Both the position numbers and the translations under genes were made by a program. Positions 7,236 to 14,891 of a stretch of 18,358 nucleotides of DNA are shown piece by piece. Source of the stretch: Methanosarcinaceae archaeon (GTDB taxonomy: Archaea > Halobacteriota > Methanosarcinia > Methanosarcinales > Methanosarcinaceae). The notes below the pieces were generated by a model. The model was not told where the DNA came from. It saw only the letters and a list, made by a program, of their open reading frames with translations, and ran no database searches. How positions within the stretch are numbered: position 1 is the stretch's first letter; the number at the start of each line of letters is the position of its first letter. Location: NCBI GenBank assembly GCA_016926455.1, contig JAFGOO010000090.1, positions 1-18,358 on the forward strand, given 5' to 3'.

Positions 7236-8072
7236 CTAAACAAACCTATCCAGTGTGCAGCTTGAAATACCACGCTCAACCACGTACCGGTCCTTTTTAG
7301 CCATTTTGCTTAAAATAGCTGAACTTTTCGGTTGCATCTTTTTAGCTAGCTTGTGGTTTCGACGATTTTGAATCATCTGGGAATTGTAGAACACATCCCA
7401 TAGTTTCTCCACCTCATCATCCTGCTGTGCAGATACACGCAAACTACTTACAAAAGAAGTCGTAGTCTTTGTGAAATTTTCAACACCAATCAGTTCCCCG
7501 TTTCCTAACCATGCCACTGTTCCCTGCATCACCGCCACGGGTACATCACGATTCTTTTTAGCAAGCCACCTGCAAAAGATATCAGCAACATCGTGGGGTG
7601 AATCAACCTCAACCATGAGTATACCATTGGATAAATCTGGACGGGAAAACATGCACAATCTCTGCCATGCCCGGGTGACATCCCGCATATACCGATAATA
7701 CCTGCGTGCAAGGATGCTCTTGCCTGAGTATAGCACTTCTGCACTCCCCTGACACGAAACAAGAAATCTCACCAGTTCTACAGGATTTGCATCCCTATGA
7801 CGCAGTACCAAATCGACATACTGTACTGGTTTAGGGTCTCTTGGTGACATTTTCGCAGGTCTTTTTCCGAGTATTTCTTTAACAAGTCCTGCAGTACTGT
7901 CAACTGGTTTAAAGCCAAGTGCTAAAACTTCCTCTTCTATTCCCAGAAAACTAAATTTTTTTTTCAGCTCTCCCATGTTTTTTGCAAACACAAGATCAGC
8001 ATTCGGGTATTTTCCAAGGGATGAACAGGCAAGGAGCACACCGTCCACATCTCTTTTAAACGCTATAATCAT
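7236..8072 (-). CDS. DUF4130/TIGR03915-like putative DNA metabolism protein
   Basis: This family is known mainly for being encoded beside the TIGR03916 radical SAM protein; its biochemical activity is not established. Of 278 aa, the region ~95-255 carries the family pattern: a YYRYMRDVTRAWQRL helix, then VDSPHDVADIFCRWLAKK, then the C-terminal LWDVFYNSQMIQNRRNHKL block (224-242) with W-Y-R-N-L spacing. The first ~90 residues are less recognisable. There is no fused uracil-DNA glycosylase domain, unlike many bacterial versions. Its ATG overlaps the stop of the upstream radical SAM gene (TAATG) and its stop abuts the mutS-like start, so the three genes form one translation-coupled unit. Confidence 0.75.
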   Translation of the reverse strand: MIIAFKRDVDGVLLACSSLGKYPNADLVFAKNMGELKKKFSFLGIEEEVLALGFKPVDSTAGLVKEILGKRPAKMSPRDPKPVQYVDLVLRHRDANPVELVRFLVSCQGSAEVLYSGKSILARRYYRYMRDVTRAWQRLCMFSRPDLSNGILMVEVDSPHDVADIFCRWLAKKNRDVPVAVMQGTVAWLGNGELIGVENFTKTTTSFVSSLRVSAQQDDEVEKLWDVFYNSQMIQNRRNHKLAKKMQPKSSAILSKMAKKDRYVVERGISSCTLDRFV

Positions 8073-9187
8073 TAGTTTGCCTCCAGGAATGAAACTAAAT
8101 TGGTCTGCTTACATCCATTAATTTCGATAAAAGGACGTGCCCTTGAAATTACCACACCCATTCGCGCAAGCTCCTGCTCTGACATAATAGGGCGTGACTG
8201 CATGATTCTACTCGCACTAACAGGACCAATCCCGGGAACCATGAGCAACTCCTCTCGCTCGACAGCGTTTATGTCCACTGGAAAATATTCGGGATGTGCA
8301 TAAGCAAGACGCATCTTAGGATCGTCGTTTACAAGAAAACCATGTTCATCAAAGATGACCTCGAAATCTGATGATTTAAGGCTGTAGTCCTTGAGTAGAT
8401 AAGATACCTGATACAGCCTGTTCTCTCTCCATTTAGGAGAGGGGATTGCGTTCTGAAGCGGGGTGTTCGGTACCGGCTCAAAGCTCATAAAATACGGACG
8501 GCGCAATGCATATCTGTCCATGAACTTGTTGACCGTCCTGATGAGATCCCTATCAGGTTCGAAGACCGCACCCACAACGAACTGTGTATCGTTCGAACCG
8601 ACTATGCGCTCACCATATCTCACTTCACGCCGCTTTTTCTTGATCAAGTCCCGCGTCCATTTGAGACGCTCAAGAACGTCATTGCTATAATCAAAATTTG
8701 GACAGATCTCCGAATAGTTAAGGGAACTTGTGGTTTCTGCATTCACACCGAACTTGTTGGCATAATCAGCAATCTCTTCAAGAAGATACTTCGGAGTACC
8801 TGGCATAACCCTTACGTGAATATAGCCTGCAAATCCCTGTCCTCGCAGAAGTTTTACAACTTCAAGCTGTCTTTCTGTTGTTCGTTCTGCATCGCCGATG
8901 ATACCGGATGAGAGGAATAAACCTTCAACTGCATTTTTACGGTAGAACGACCAAGTTATCTTTGCAATCTCGAAAGGTTCAAGCGAGGTACGTGTAGCAT
9001 CGCGCTGGCAGCGGTTCGGGCAGTAGGTACACTCGCCAGAACAGGAGTTGGTTAGCAGTGTCTTGTAGAGTTGGATGCACCTGCCATCCGGAGTAAAGGA
9101 ATGGCACACTGCACTCTGGTTGCAGCTATCATATTTGGTGCCCTCTGCAAGTATTCGCATCCTCTCGGTAAGAGTCAGGTGATTCAT
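8072..9187 (-). CDS. Putative DNA modification/repair radical SAM protein (TIGR03916 type)
   Basis: Radical SAM enzyme of 371 aa. The [4Fe-4S]-SAM cluster motif is C49-X3-C53-X2-C56 (CSGECTYC). Additional cysteines at 22, 28, 37 and 60 are typical surroundings and may bind a second site. The C-terminal part (~305-350) has a helix-hairpin-helix, VPGIGPVSASRI, suggesting DNA contact. The family is generally paired with TIGR03915 and often a uracil-DNA glycosylase-like domain, from which a DNA repair or modification role has been proposed; the substrate is unknown. First gene of the module. A TATA box 22-30 nt upstream of the ATG implies a leaderless mRNA, and no Shine-Dalgarno is seen. Confidence 0.9.
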   Translation of the reverse strand: MNHLTLTERMRILAEGTKYDSCNQSAVCHSFTPDGRCIQLYKTLLTNSCSGECTYCPNRCQRDATRTSLEPFEIAKITWSFYRKNAVEGLFLSSGIIGDAERTTERQLEVVKLLRGQGFAGYIHVRVMPGTPKYLLEEIADYANKFGVNAETTSSLNYSEICPNFDYSNDVLERLKWTRDLIKKKRREVRYGERIVGSNDTQFVVGAVFEPDRDLIRTVNKFMDRYALRRPYFMSFEPVPNTPLQNAIPSPKWRENRLYQVSYLLKDYSLKSSDFEVIFDEHGFLVNDDPKMRLAYAHPEYFPVDINAVEREELLMVPGIGPVSASRIMQSRPIMSEQELARMGVVISRARPFIEINGCKQTNLVSFLEAN

Positions 9188-9208
9188 TTGATAATAGAAG
9201 TATCTGTA

Positions 9209-9217
9209 TTAATATAA
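9209..9217 (-). promoter_or_regulatory. TATA box for the radical SAM-DUF4130-mutS operon
   Basis: The minus strand reads TTATATTAA with its near edge 22 nt from the ATG at 9187. That spacing places the transcription start at or within a few bases of the start codon (leaderless). Confidence 0.55.
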
Positions 9218-9282
9218 CCAAACGCCAAGCGTGGTGAAAGTATTCCCTATAAACCGCCCCATTTGTTAGACGATTGAAAATA

Positions 9283-9798
9283 CTATTTTTTAACAGTTAT
9301 TTCCAACCTCATCTTGGTGACTGGCAATAATTTTTTCCATTCCACGGTTACGTCATCGTCGAAGACGCACTCCTGAACGGTTTTTTCGGAGAATTTCCCA
9401 CCAATTTCATAAACATAGAATCCTTCCTCCCCGTCCGTTGACACCACAACTTCCCGATTACCCACCTTTTTAATTTCAACAGCAGAAACGCTTTTTAGTG
9501 CATCCAAAAGGCTTGAACCCCTTTCCACCTCAATCTTTTTGTCCAGTGCAAAACTATCCATTGCATTATAAATATTCTTAGGTATTATTTTCAATATATG
9601 GGTCTTGCCAAATACCTTCCGTTCAATGAGATTTGCATCTTCTAAAATATTGATGTGCTTGGCTGCAACAGGTACGGAAATATTCAGTTCCCTTGCTAGA
9701 CCCGATATATGCATCTCACCTTCAGCAAGCTTCTCTAGCATGCTTAGTCTGGTGGTGCTTCCGATTGCCTTGAATATACTGCTATCTTTCTTGGTCAT
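9283..9798 (-). CDS. ArsR-type winged-helix regulator with DUF4430-like C-terminal domain
   Basis: Likely transcription factor of 171 aa. Residues ~5-75 form an ArsR-type winged helix: IFKAIGSTTRLSMLEKL, then the recognition region LARELNISVPVAAKHINILE, then a wing ERKVFGKTHIL. No metal-binding cysteine motif is visible in it. The C-terminal ~80 residues (SSLLDALKSV ... GFYVYEIGGKF ... VTVEW) resemble the DUF4430/transcobalamin-C-terminal-like beta-grasp pattern; this is my reading, not a search result. The frame opens at 9837, but a TATA box lies inside that extension, ~24 nt before the ATG at 9798, so 9798 is chosen and the mRNA is probably leaderless. It follows the btuFCD-cbiZ operon and is a candidate sensor-regulator of the corrinoid genes. 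Confidence 0.8.
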   Translation of the reverse strand: MTKKDSSIFKAIGSTTRLSMLEKLAEGEMHISGLARELNISVPVAAKHINILEDANLIERKVFGKTHILKIIPKNIYNAMDSFALDKKIEVERGSSLLDALKSVSAVEIKKVGNREVVVSTDGEEGFYVYEIGGKFSEKTVQECVFDDDVTVEWKKLLPVTKMRLEITVKK

Positions 9799-9818
9799 AA
9801 TTATTAGTTTAAACCTAA

Positions 9819-9826
9819 CATATATG
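9819..9826 (-). promoter_or_regulatory. TATA box of the ArsR-type regulator gene
   Basis: The minus strand reads CATATATG, centred about 24 nt before the ATG at 9798. It gives the gene its own promoter, apart from cbiZ, and argues against the upstream start at 9837. Confidence 0.5.
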
Positions 9827-9892
9827 AATCGATCCATTTGTTTATCAGAAAGTAAATATTCTGAACATGACGTCTCAATACACTTGTTTCTT

Positions 9893-10489
9893 TCAGGTGC
9901 TGGAAAAAGACTGCTCTGTATTCTTTATCCCTTCTTTAACACCCATCAAAACGGTCCCCATGATTTTCTCACCGAACTCTGTATACGACCCTGCGTATTC
10001 TATAGATGGCCCGGAAACGTTCTGGTATGCCAATATCACTGCATCAGTTGTCGTGCCCAGAAAATCATATCCCATCTCCATAAGAGCAAGCCCTTTGGCC
10101 TCGGTGGCTGTGATGATTGTACCGACCATTGCACTTTCAGACAGGATTCCATCAACCACAAGGATTATATTGATAGTTCCAACCCTGTTCACCCTGAAAA
10201 CTGACGGATGTGTGATACCGGCGGTAACAAAGGTTGTCAGGTAGTCATCTTTCATTACGCACAAATTGTCCATACTCACTGCCGTCAAAAGACCGAAGTA
10301 GGGTGGTTTTACGTCAAGGAAACCGGCCAGATTCTCAAGATATTCTAGTGGATCATAATTGTCAAAATCCGGCTGTACTTCATGATTGAACAGGCACCCA
10401 GCACGTCCACGCCCACCTTTTAAACCTGAACTTATGGCTTCAAACCTTCCTTCAATTACCAGTGTGTTATCTTTGATTTGATACTTCAT
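9893..10489 (-). CDS. cbiZ: Adenosylcobinamide amidohydrolase
   Basis: Cleaves the aminopropanol side chain from adenosylcobinamide (and some pseudocobalamins), giving adenosylcobyrate that can be rebuilt into the cell's own corrinoid. The 198-aa protein matches the CbiZ family throughout: SSGLKGGRGRAGCLFNHEV near the N-terminus, a central GLLTAVSMDN and TTFVTAGITHP, and NIILVVDG followed by TATEAKGLALMEMG. A GGAG site 7 nt before the ATG supports the start. The gene overlaps the 3' end of btuD by 23 nt. Its place behind the corrinoid importer genes fits salvage of imported corrinoids, as shown for archaea that use CbiZ in place of CobU. Confidence 0.94.
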   Translation of the reverse strand: MKYQIKDNTLVIEGRFEAISSGLKGGRGRAGCLFNHEVQPDFDNYDPLEYLENLAGFLDVKPPYFGLLTAVSMDNLCVMKDDYLTTFVTAGITHPSVFRVNRVGTINIILVVDGILSESAMVGTIITATEAKGLALMEMGYDFLGTTTDAVILAYQNVSGPSIEYAGSYTEFGEKIMGTVLMGVKEGIKNTEQSFSST

Positions 10490-11258
10490 TTCGTGGCTCC
10501 AGTACAGGCATTACAAAAATAGAATTTGTTTTGCTATTTTCCGTCACTTCTACCGGTAAATTGAATGCAACCCCAATATTCGAAGAGGTCAGAACATCCC
10601 GAGGCGTGCCGGTTGCTATCACGTCCCCATCACGCAGAAGACATATCTTATCGCAATAATAGGCAGCAAGGTTTAAGTCATGTATCACTGCCACAACAAC
10701 CAGACCTTTTCTGGATGCCTCTTTCACGAGATTCAGGACATCTATCTGGTTGGTTATATCAAGGTGTGAGGTTGGCTCATCCAGAAGAAGGATTTTTGGT
10801 GTTTGTGCCAGTGCCCTTGCGATGATCACCCTCTGCAGTTCACCCCCGCTTAACTGGGTGATCAGCCGGTCTTTCAAATGATATATGTTTGTCTTCTTCA
10901 GCGCATCCATTGCAATTTTAATATCTTCCGTGCTTTCAGAACTCCTGATATAAGGAGTACGCCCCATTAGAACAATATCTTCCACTGAAAACTCAAAGTT
11001 TATTGATATCACTTGGGAAACCACTGCTACATTCTTCGCAATTTCATTGCTTTCCATTTCCCGGACGTCCTTCCCATCGATCAAAACTGCCCCATATGTG
11101 GGTTTTAAGACCTTTGTAATGGCTTTGAGCATTGTGGTTTTTCCGGAACCATTCGGACCGATGATGCCTACAACTTCACCTTCTCTTGCTTTCAGTCCGA
11201 TGTTATTTAAAACACATCTCTGTCCGTAATTCATGCTCAGTCCTTTAATTTCAAGCAT
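10467..11258 (-). CDS. btuD: Corrinoid ABC importer ATPase
   Basis: Cytoplasmic ATPase driving the BtuCDF corrinoid importer, 263 aa. Motifs: Walker A GPNGSGKTT (34-42), signature LSGGE (136-140), Walker B ILLLDEP (156-162), switch His193 in VIHDLN. It falls in the FecE/BtuD group (iron-siderophore/heme/corrinoid importers); corrinoid rather than siderophore is inferred from cbiZ next door. The longest frame opens at 11306, but the ATG at 11258 has the strong GGAGG site 10 nt upstream and starts at the family N-terminus (MLEIKGLSM), so it is chosen. It overlaps the end of btuC by 8 nt (ATGCTTGA). Confidence 0.9.
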   Translation of the reverse strand: MLEIKGLSMNYGQRCVLNNIGLKAREGEVVGIIGPNGSGKTTMLKAITKVLKPTYGAVLIDGKDVREMESNEIAKNVAVVSQVISINFEFSVEDIVLMGRTPYIRSSESTEDIKIAMDALKKTNIYHLKDRLITQLSGGELQRVIIARALAQTPKILLLDEPTSHLDITNQIDVLNLVKEASRKGLVVVAVIHDLNLAAYYCDKICLLRDGDVIATGTPRDVLTSSNIGVAFNLPVEVTENSKTNSIFVMPVLEPRNEVSNQR

Positions 11259-12249
11259 ACAGGCTGTTCCTCCTTTTTCGTAAGAGATATATGAAAAACG
11301 GCGCACCGAACATAGCGGTCACCACCCCAACAGGCAGTTCATTCGGTGCAATGATGGTTCTGGAAAATGTATCGCAAAGTACCAAGAAGATCGCACCCAT
11401 GAGAGTTGAAGCCGGAAAAAGTATCCTGTGGTCAGGACCAACCAGTATGCGCATTATATGAGGTATAATGAGACCCACAAAACCGATGATTCCACTAACG
11501 GAAACTGCTGCCGCCGTGACAAGTGCCGAAAACACCAGCACGTAGCGTTTCACATGCTCGATATCAACACCCAAGTAATGGGCCTCCTCTTCTCCCAGCA
11601 GCATCACATTTAGTTTCCATGCATACCGGTACAGTACAAGTACCCCGAAAATGATCATGACAGATGTGATCCTCAGTTCTTCCCAGCTAGCATTCCAAAG
11701 TCCACCCATTATCCAGAAGATTATTTTGTGAGGGGATTGGGCAAGGAAAATGATCATGGAAGTAATTGCAGACAGTAATGAACCAATGGCTATACCAGAA
11801 AGAAGGAGAGTGTCTACAGGTACCTTCCCACCGACCTTTGATATATTGTACACCACAAATATTGCCAGCACAGCTAACATGAAAGACATTAGATGGACCG
11901 GAAGCATCAGTACAAAACCAAGGGATGCGCCCAATGCCGCACCTGATGACATCCCTATTATATAAGGGTCTGCCATGGGGTTTTTCAGCAATCCCTGCAT
12001 TGCACATCCAGCTGTGCTCAGTGCTCCGCCCACGAAAGCTGCGAGAAGTACCCTTGGAAGACGGACACCAATAATGATGGTCTCGTGTTTGTCGAGCCAT
12101 GTGTGTTCCACTGGAAAGAAGTTTGCAAGCAGGATTTTTGCGGTGATTAGCGGGGAAATTAACGTAGAACCAATAGCAGTATTGGTAATAATTACCACAA
12201 TTAGAATTAATGCCAGTATAAGTACAACAGACCTGCCAAATTTTGCCAT
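11251..12249 (-). CDS. btuC: Corrinoid ABC importer permease
   Basis: Integral membrane subunit (332 aa) of the FecCD/BtuC family, which has ten membrane helices; long hydrophobic stretches span the whole protein, the first at ~9-29. Family landmarks are RLPRVLLAAFVGGALSTAG and LLKNPMADPYIIG near residues 63-99, and GIIGFVGLIIPHIMR (~257-271), the cytoplasmic loop that couples to BtuD, followed by DHRILFPAS. Its stop overlaps the btuD start by 8 nt. A 50-nt gap separates it from btuF. Substrate is assigned from context; the family also carries ferric siderophores and heme. Confidence 0.9.
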   Translation of the reverse strand: MAKFGRSVVLILALILIVVIITNTAIGSTLISPLITAKILLANFFPVEHTWLDKHETIIIGVRLPRVLLAAFVGGALSTAGCAMQGLLKNPMADPYIIGMSSGAALGASLGFVLMLPVHLMSFMLAVLAIFVVYNISKVGGKVPVDTLLLSGIAIGSLLSAITSMIIFLAQSPHKIIFWIMGGLWNASWEELRITSVMIIFGVLVLYRYAWKLNVMLLGEEEAHYLGVDIEHVKRYVLVFSALVTAAAVSVSGIIGFVGLIIPHIMRILVGPDHRILFPASTLMGAIFLVLCDTFSRTIIAPNELPVGVVTAMFGAPFFIYLLRKRRNSLYA

Positions 12250-12299
12250 GATAATTGTCTCAAGAAAAGGTTTTTGATGATTGTTTCATGTGGTCATTG

Positions 12300-13343
12300 T
12301 TAATATAGCATTCTTCGTAGGTAAACCGTTATTAAAATGGTCATTGCAAGTATCAGACTAAAACCTGGTGCCTTTGATGCGTCAGGTGAACCTTCAAAAG
12401 AATCTTCTCTATAAGTGATATCAAACGGGTTATTTGGTGATTCACTTTCTTTAACAATCTCTGGTGCAATGTATCCGTGCAGTTCAGCCAGTCCCTGGAC
12501 AATCCTCGGTCCTGCCAATTCGATGGTTTGTGAATCTGCTATTGCATATACTTTCTGGTTTTTCACTGCATCTGTCTGGGCCAGTATATCATTATTTTTT
12601 ATCGCTTCCATTATGATATATGAGCCACCACCCATTCCCGAGCAGATTATTACCTGAGGGTTTTTATTGATGACCTCCTCAAGACTGATGATCGGCCAGC
12701 CTTCTCCCTCAAGAATATTTTTACCGCCTGACATCCATATCAGGTCACTAGGATAAGTATCAGAGCCTGCTGCATAAAGTGGATCATGCCAGACCAGATA
12801 AAGCACTCGTGGCCGCTGATCATAAGACATGTTTTCAGTTTGAGACGTTATTGACAGTATCTGAAGTATCATATCTTCTGTGACCGATTCCGCAGTATCT
12901 TCATTTCCCGTAATATCTCCCACAAGCCGGATATTATCAAGAATATCATCCATTGATTGTGGATTAAATGTGATTACCGTAAAGTCCAGATTCCTCAATG
13001 AATTTATTGTATCCTCGCCATTTGTGTCCTCTGCAAGAACAAGGTCCGGCGTGAGGTTCACCACTGCCTCGATATTGACGGAGGAGAATCCGCCTATCTT
13101 AGGCAAATTGACAGCCTCTGGTGGATAGGCATCATAAGTTGTCCCGCCGATTACCTTATCCCCTGCACCCACTACAAATAATATCTCAGTATTACATGGC
13201 GATAGGGATACGATACGTTCAGGTTGTTTTTCGATTGTCGCTTCATAACCAAAATCGTCTGTTACATTGATGGGATATGCCTGTGCATTTGATATCAGGA
13301 CTATGGTTAAAATGAGCAGGATGACGCAAGATGTTTGTGACAT
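12300..13343 (-). CDS. btuF: Corrinoid-binding extracytoplasmic protein with PGF-CTERM-type anchor
   Basis: Substrate-binding protein of the BtuCDF importer, 347 aa, type III periplasmic-binding fold. Signal peptide at the N-terminus (CVILLILTIVLIS) ends in NAQA; no lipobox cysteine follows. Fold signatures are PERIVSLSPCNTEILF and VNLTPDLVLAED in the N-lobe, LYLVWHDPLYAAG and VINKNPQVIICSG in the C-lobe. The C-terminus carries a low-complexity linker, then PGF (326-328), a hydrophobic helix and RR, matching the PGF-CTERM archaeosortase signal, so it is probably anchored by C-terminal processing. The frame opens at 13364, but GAGG 8 nt before the ATG at 13343, and the signal peptide, fix the start. 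Confidence 0.9.
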   Translation of the reverse strand: MSQTSCVILLILTIVLISNAQAYPINVTDDFGYEATIEKQPERIVSLSPCNTEILFVVGAGDKVIGGTTYDAYPPEAVNLPKIGGFSSVNIEAVVNLTPDLVLAEDTNGEDTINSLRNLDFTVITFNPQSMDDILDNIRLVGDITGNEDTAESVTEDMILQILSITSQTENMSYDQRPRVLYLVWHDPLYAAGSDTYPSDLIWMSGGKNILEGEGWPIISLEEVINKNPQVIICSGMGGGSYIIMEAIKNNDILAQTDAVKNQKVYAIADSQTIELAGPRIVQGLAELHGYIAPEIVKESESPNNPFDITYREDSFEGSPDASKAPGFSLILAMTILITVYLRRMLY

Positions 13344-13376
13344 TAGGATTTCCTCGCCCCACATTTGGGGGATGCA

Positions 13377-13386
13377 TTATAAAAAA
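13377..13386 (-). promoter_or_regulatory. Probable btuFCD-cbiZ TATA box
   Basis: The minus strand reads TTTTTATAAT, centred ~38 nt before the btuF ATG. Transcription would start near 13355, leaving a short leader with the GAGG site. Confidence 0.45.
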
Positions 13387-13430
13387 ATGGTGTTCAGGAT
13401 AAGATTTGTTAGTCAATTACTTAAGATGTG

Positions 13431-13495
13431 GACGACTCCCACGATTAAAGCTCATGGGCTTCTACGGATTTAATACCGACAGATTGCCATCCTAA
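13431..13495 (-). mobile_element. Right-end fragment of an IS200/IS605-type element
   Basis: The minus strand contains the inverted repeat CCCATGA/TCGTGGG (13452-13458 with 13438-13444, one G-T pair, 7-nt loop), the form of right-end hairpin common after tnpB in this family. The bases just upstream read like a decayed TnpB tail (KPMSFNRGSRP after an in-frame stop). It sits in the 185-nt gap between cbiO and btuF. No transposase coding remains. Confidence 0.5.
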
Positions 13496-13528
13496 TCTGA
13501 AAATGTAATTTTTTGGTTCACACCGACA

Positions 13529-14884
13529 TTATAATTCTTCATCAACCATCTGGAAACAGATCTCTTCACCCATCCGCTGGTTTAGGTAAGCGATACGCTT
13601 TGCAGCAAGATCTGCCATTTTGCCAGTGGCAAAGATCATCGTTGACAGACCTCGACGGCTTGCTGATACAGCCGAGTTCACGACCTCACCCCCAAAGTCA
13701 TAGTTCAGTCCTGTGTTTTTCACGATGGATTTGGCAACGGTTCCCATTGCCCCGATACGGTGGGGTTTTTTGGAATCAATCAGACCCCTCACCACAGTAA
13801 CAAGCATTATTTCTGCGCCACCCTCTAATGAACTGGGTGTACGGACGATCCATACTTTGCCTTCCGGTATATTAGATAGGTCTATTGGGATCTGCTTTCC
13901 CTCACGTACCTGCTCAGTGCACCGGAATCTTGCAAAACAGTTTTTAAAATCTTCAGGGAAAGCCACAAGTGCCCCATTCTCAAATCCTATGAAACATTCA
14001 TCATGCGGTGCAAAATCGTCTTTAGCCAGAGCATAGTAGTTATTATACTCGTCCTCTCCGGAAAATTCTATCACGGATTCAACAAGTTCCAGTACTGAAA
14101 GAGGCACTTGCTTATTAGCAAATCCCCTTAAGTAAAGCTCATTATGTGTCTGAATCGGCATGGGTACCTGAAGATTTGCTCCATGTATCAAAGACATGTC
14201 TGAAAAAATTTCATTCGGCTCTCCTTTTTTGATCACCTGCCCATTTTTGAGTATCCATATCTCATCTGCCCACTCTGCAGCAAAATCCATTCTGTGAGTG
14301 GTAACTATAATCGTTTTTTCATCGGCATTCAACTGATCCAGCAATTCGGTCAGTTCTGCCTGACCACGAGGATCAAGTCCTGACAATGGTTCATCAAATA
14401 TCATTATTTCGGGTTCCATTGCAAGAACACCTGCTATAGCCACCTTTTTTTTCTCACCGGTGCTCAAGTTGTGAGGGGGTAGATTTTCAAATCCTGAAAT
14501 CCCCACCATGTTAAGGGATTTGGATACCCTTTTTTCCACTTCCTCCACCGACAGCCTGAGGTTCAGGGGACCAAAAGATACATCTTGTTTTACAGTTGGC
14601 GCAAAAAGCTGTTCATCCGAGTTCTGAAAAACAATACCGACCTTTTGGCGTATACTACGAAGGGAGGATGAATCATAATGCATGGAATCTCCATTTAGAA
14701 AAACGGTCCCTGAAGTTGGTTTGAAGGTTGCATTGAAGAGATAGAGCAGTGTGGACTTGCCCGCCCCATTGGGTCCCAGTATTGCTATTTTGCTGCCAGT
14801 TTTTATTTTTATATTGACGCCCTGAAGTGCATGGGTACCGTTGGGATAACGGAAATCCACATCTACAGTCTCAAGCGCATGCAT
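13529..14884 (-). CDS. cbiO: Cobalt ECF transporter ATPase with extra C-terminal domain
   Basis: ATPase of the CbiMNQO cobalt transporter. Residues 1-~255 are a standard CbiO/EcfA ATPase: Walker A GPNGAGKST (37-45), Q-loop VFQNSDEQLF (85-94), signature LSTGE (140-144), Walker B MIFDEP (161-166), switch His197. Residues ~258-451 are additional: usual CbiO proteins are near 280 aa, this one is 451. The extension ends in a glycine-rich, conserved-looking segment (HRIGAMGTVAKS, YDFGGEVVNSAVSASRRGL) that I cannot name. The frame opens at 14983, inside cbiQ, but AGGTGA, overlapping the cbiQ stop, lies 7 nt before the ATG at 14884, which begins at the family N-terminus. Confidence 0.92.
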   Translation of the reverse strand: MHALETVDVDFRYPNGTHALQGVNIKIKTGSKIAILGPNGAGKSTLLYLFNATFKPTSGTVFLNGDSMHYDSSSLRSIRQKVGIVFQNSDEQLFAPTVKQDVSFGPLNLRLSVEEVEKRVSKSLNMVGISGFENLPPHNLSTGEKKKVAIAGVLAMEPEIMIFDEPLSGLDPRGQAELTELLDQLNADEKTIIVTTHRMDFAAEWADEIWILKNGQVIKKGEPNEIFSDMSLIHGANLQVPMPIQTHNELYLRGFANKQVPLSVLELVESVIEFSGEDEYNNYYALAKDDFAPHDECFIGFENGALVAFPEDFKNCFARFRCTEQVREGKQIPIDLSNIPEGKVWIVRTPSSLEGGAEIMLVTVVRGLIDSKKPHRIGAMGTVAKSIVKNTGLNYDFGGEVVNSAVSASRRGLSTMIFATGKMADLAAKRIAYLNQRMGEEICFQMVDEEL

Positions 14885-14891
14885 GATGGTC

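Noticed and set aside
9605..10204. 199-codon plus-strand open frame across the regulator-cbiZ junction
   Set aside because: It crosses two well-supported minus-strand genes and the regulator's promoter, and has no family-like features.
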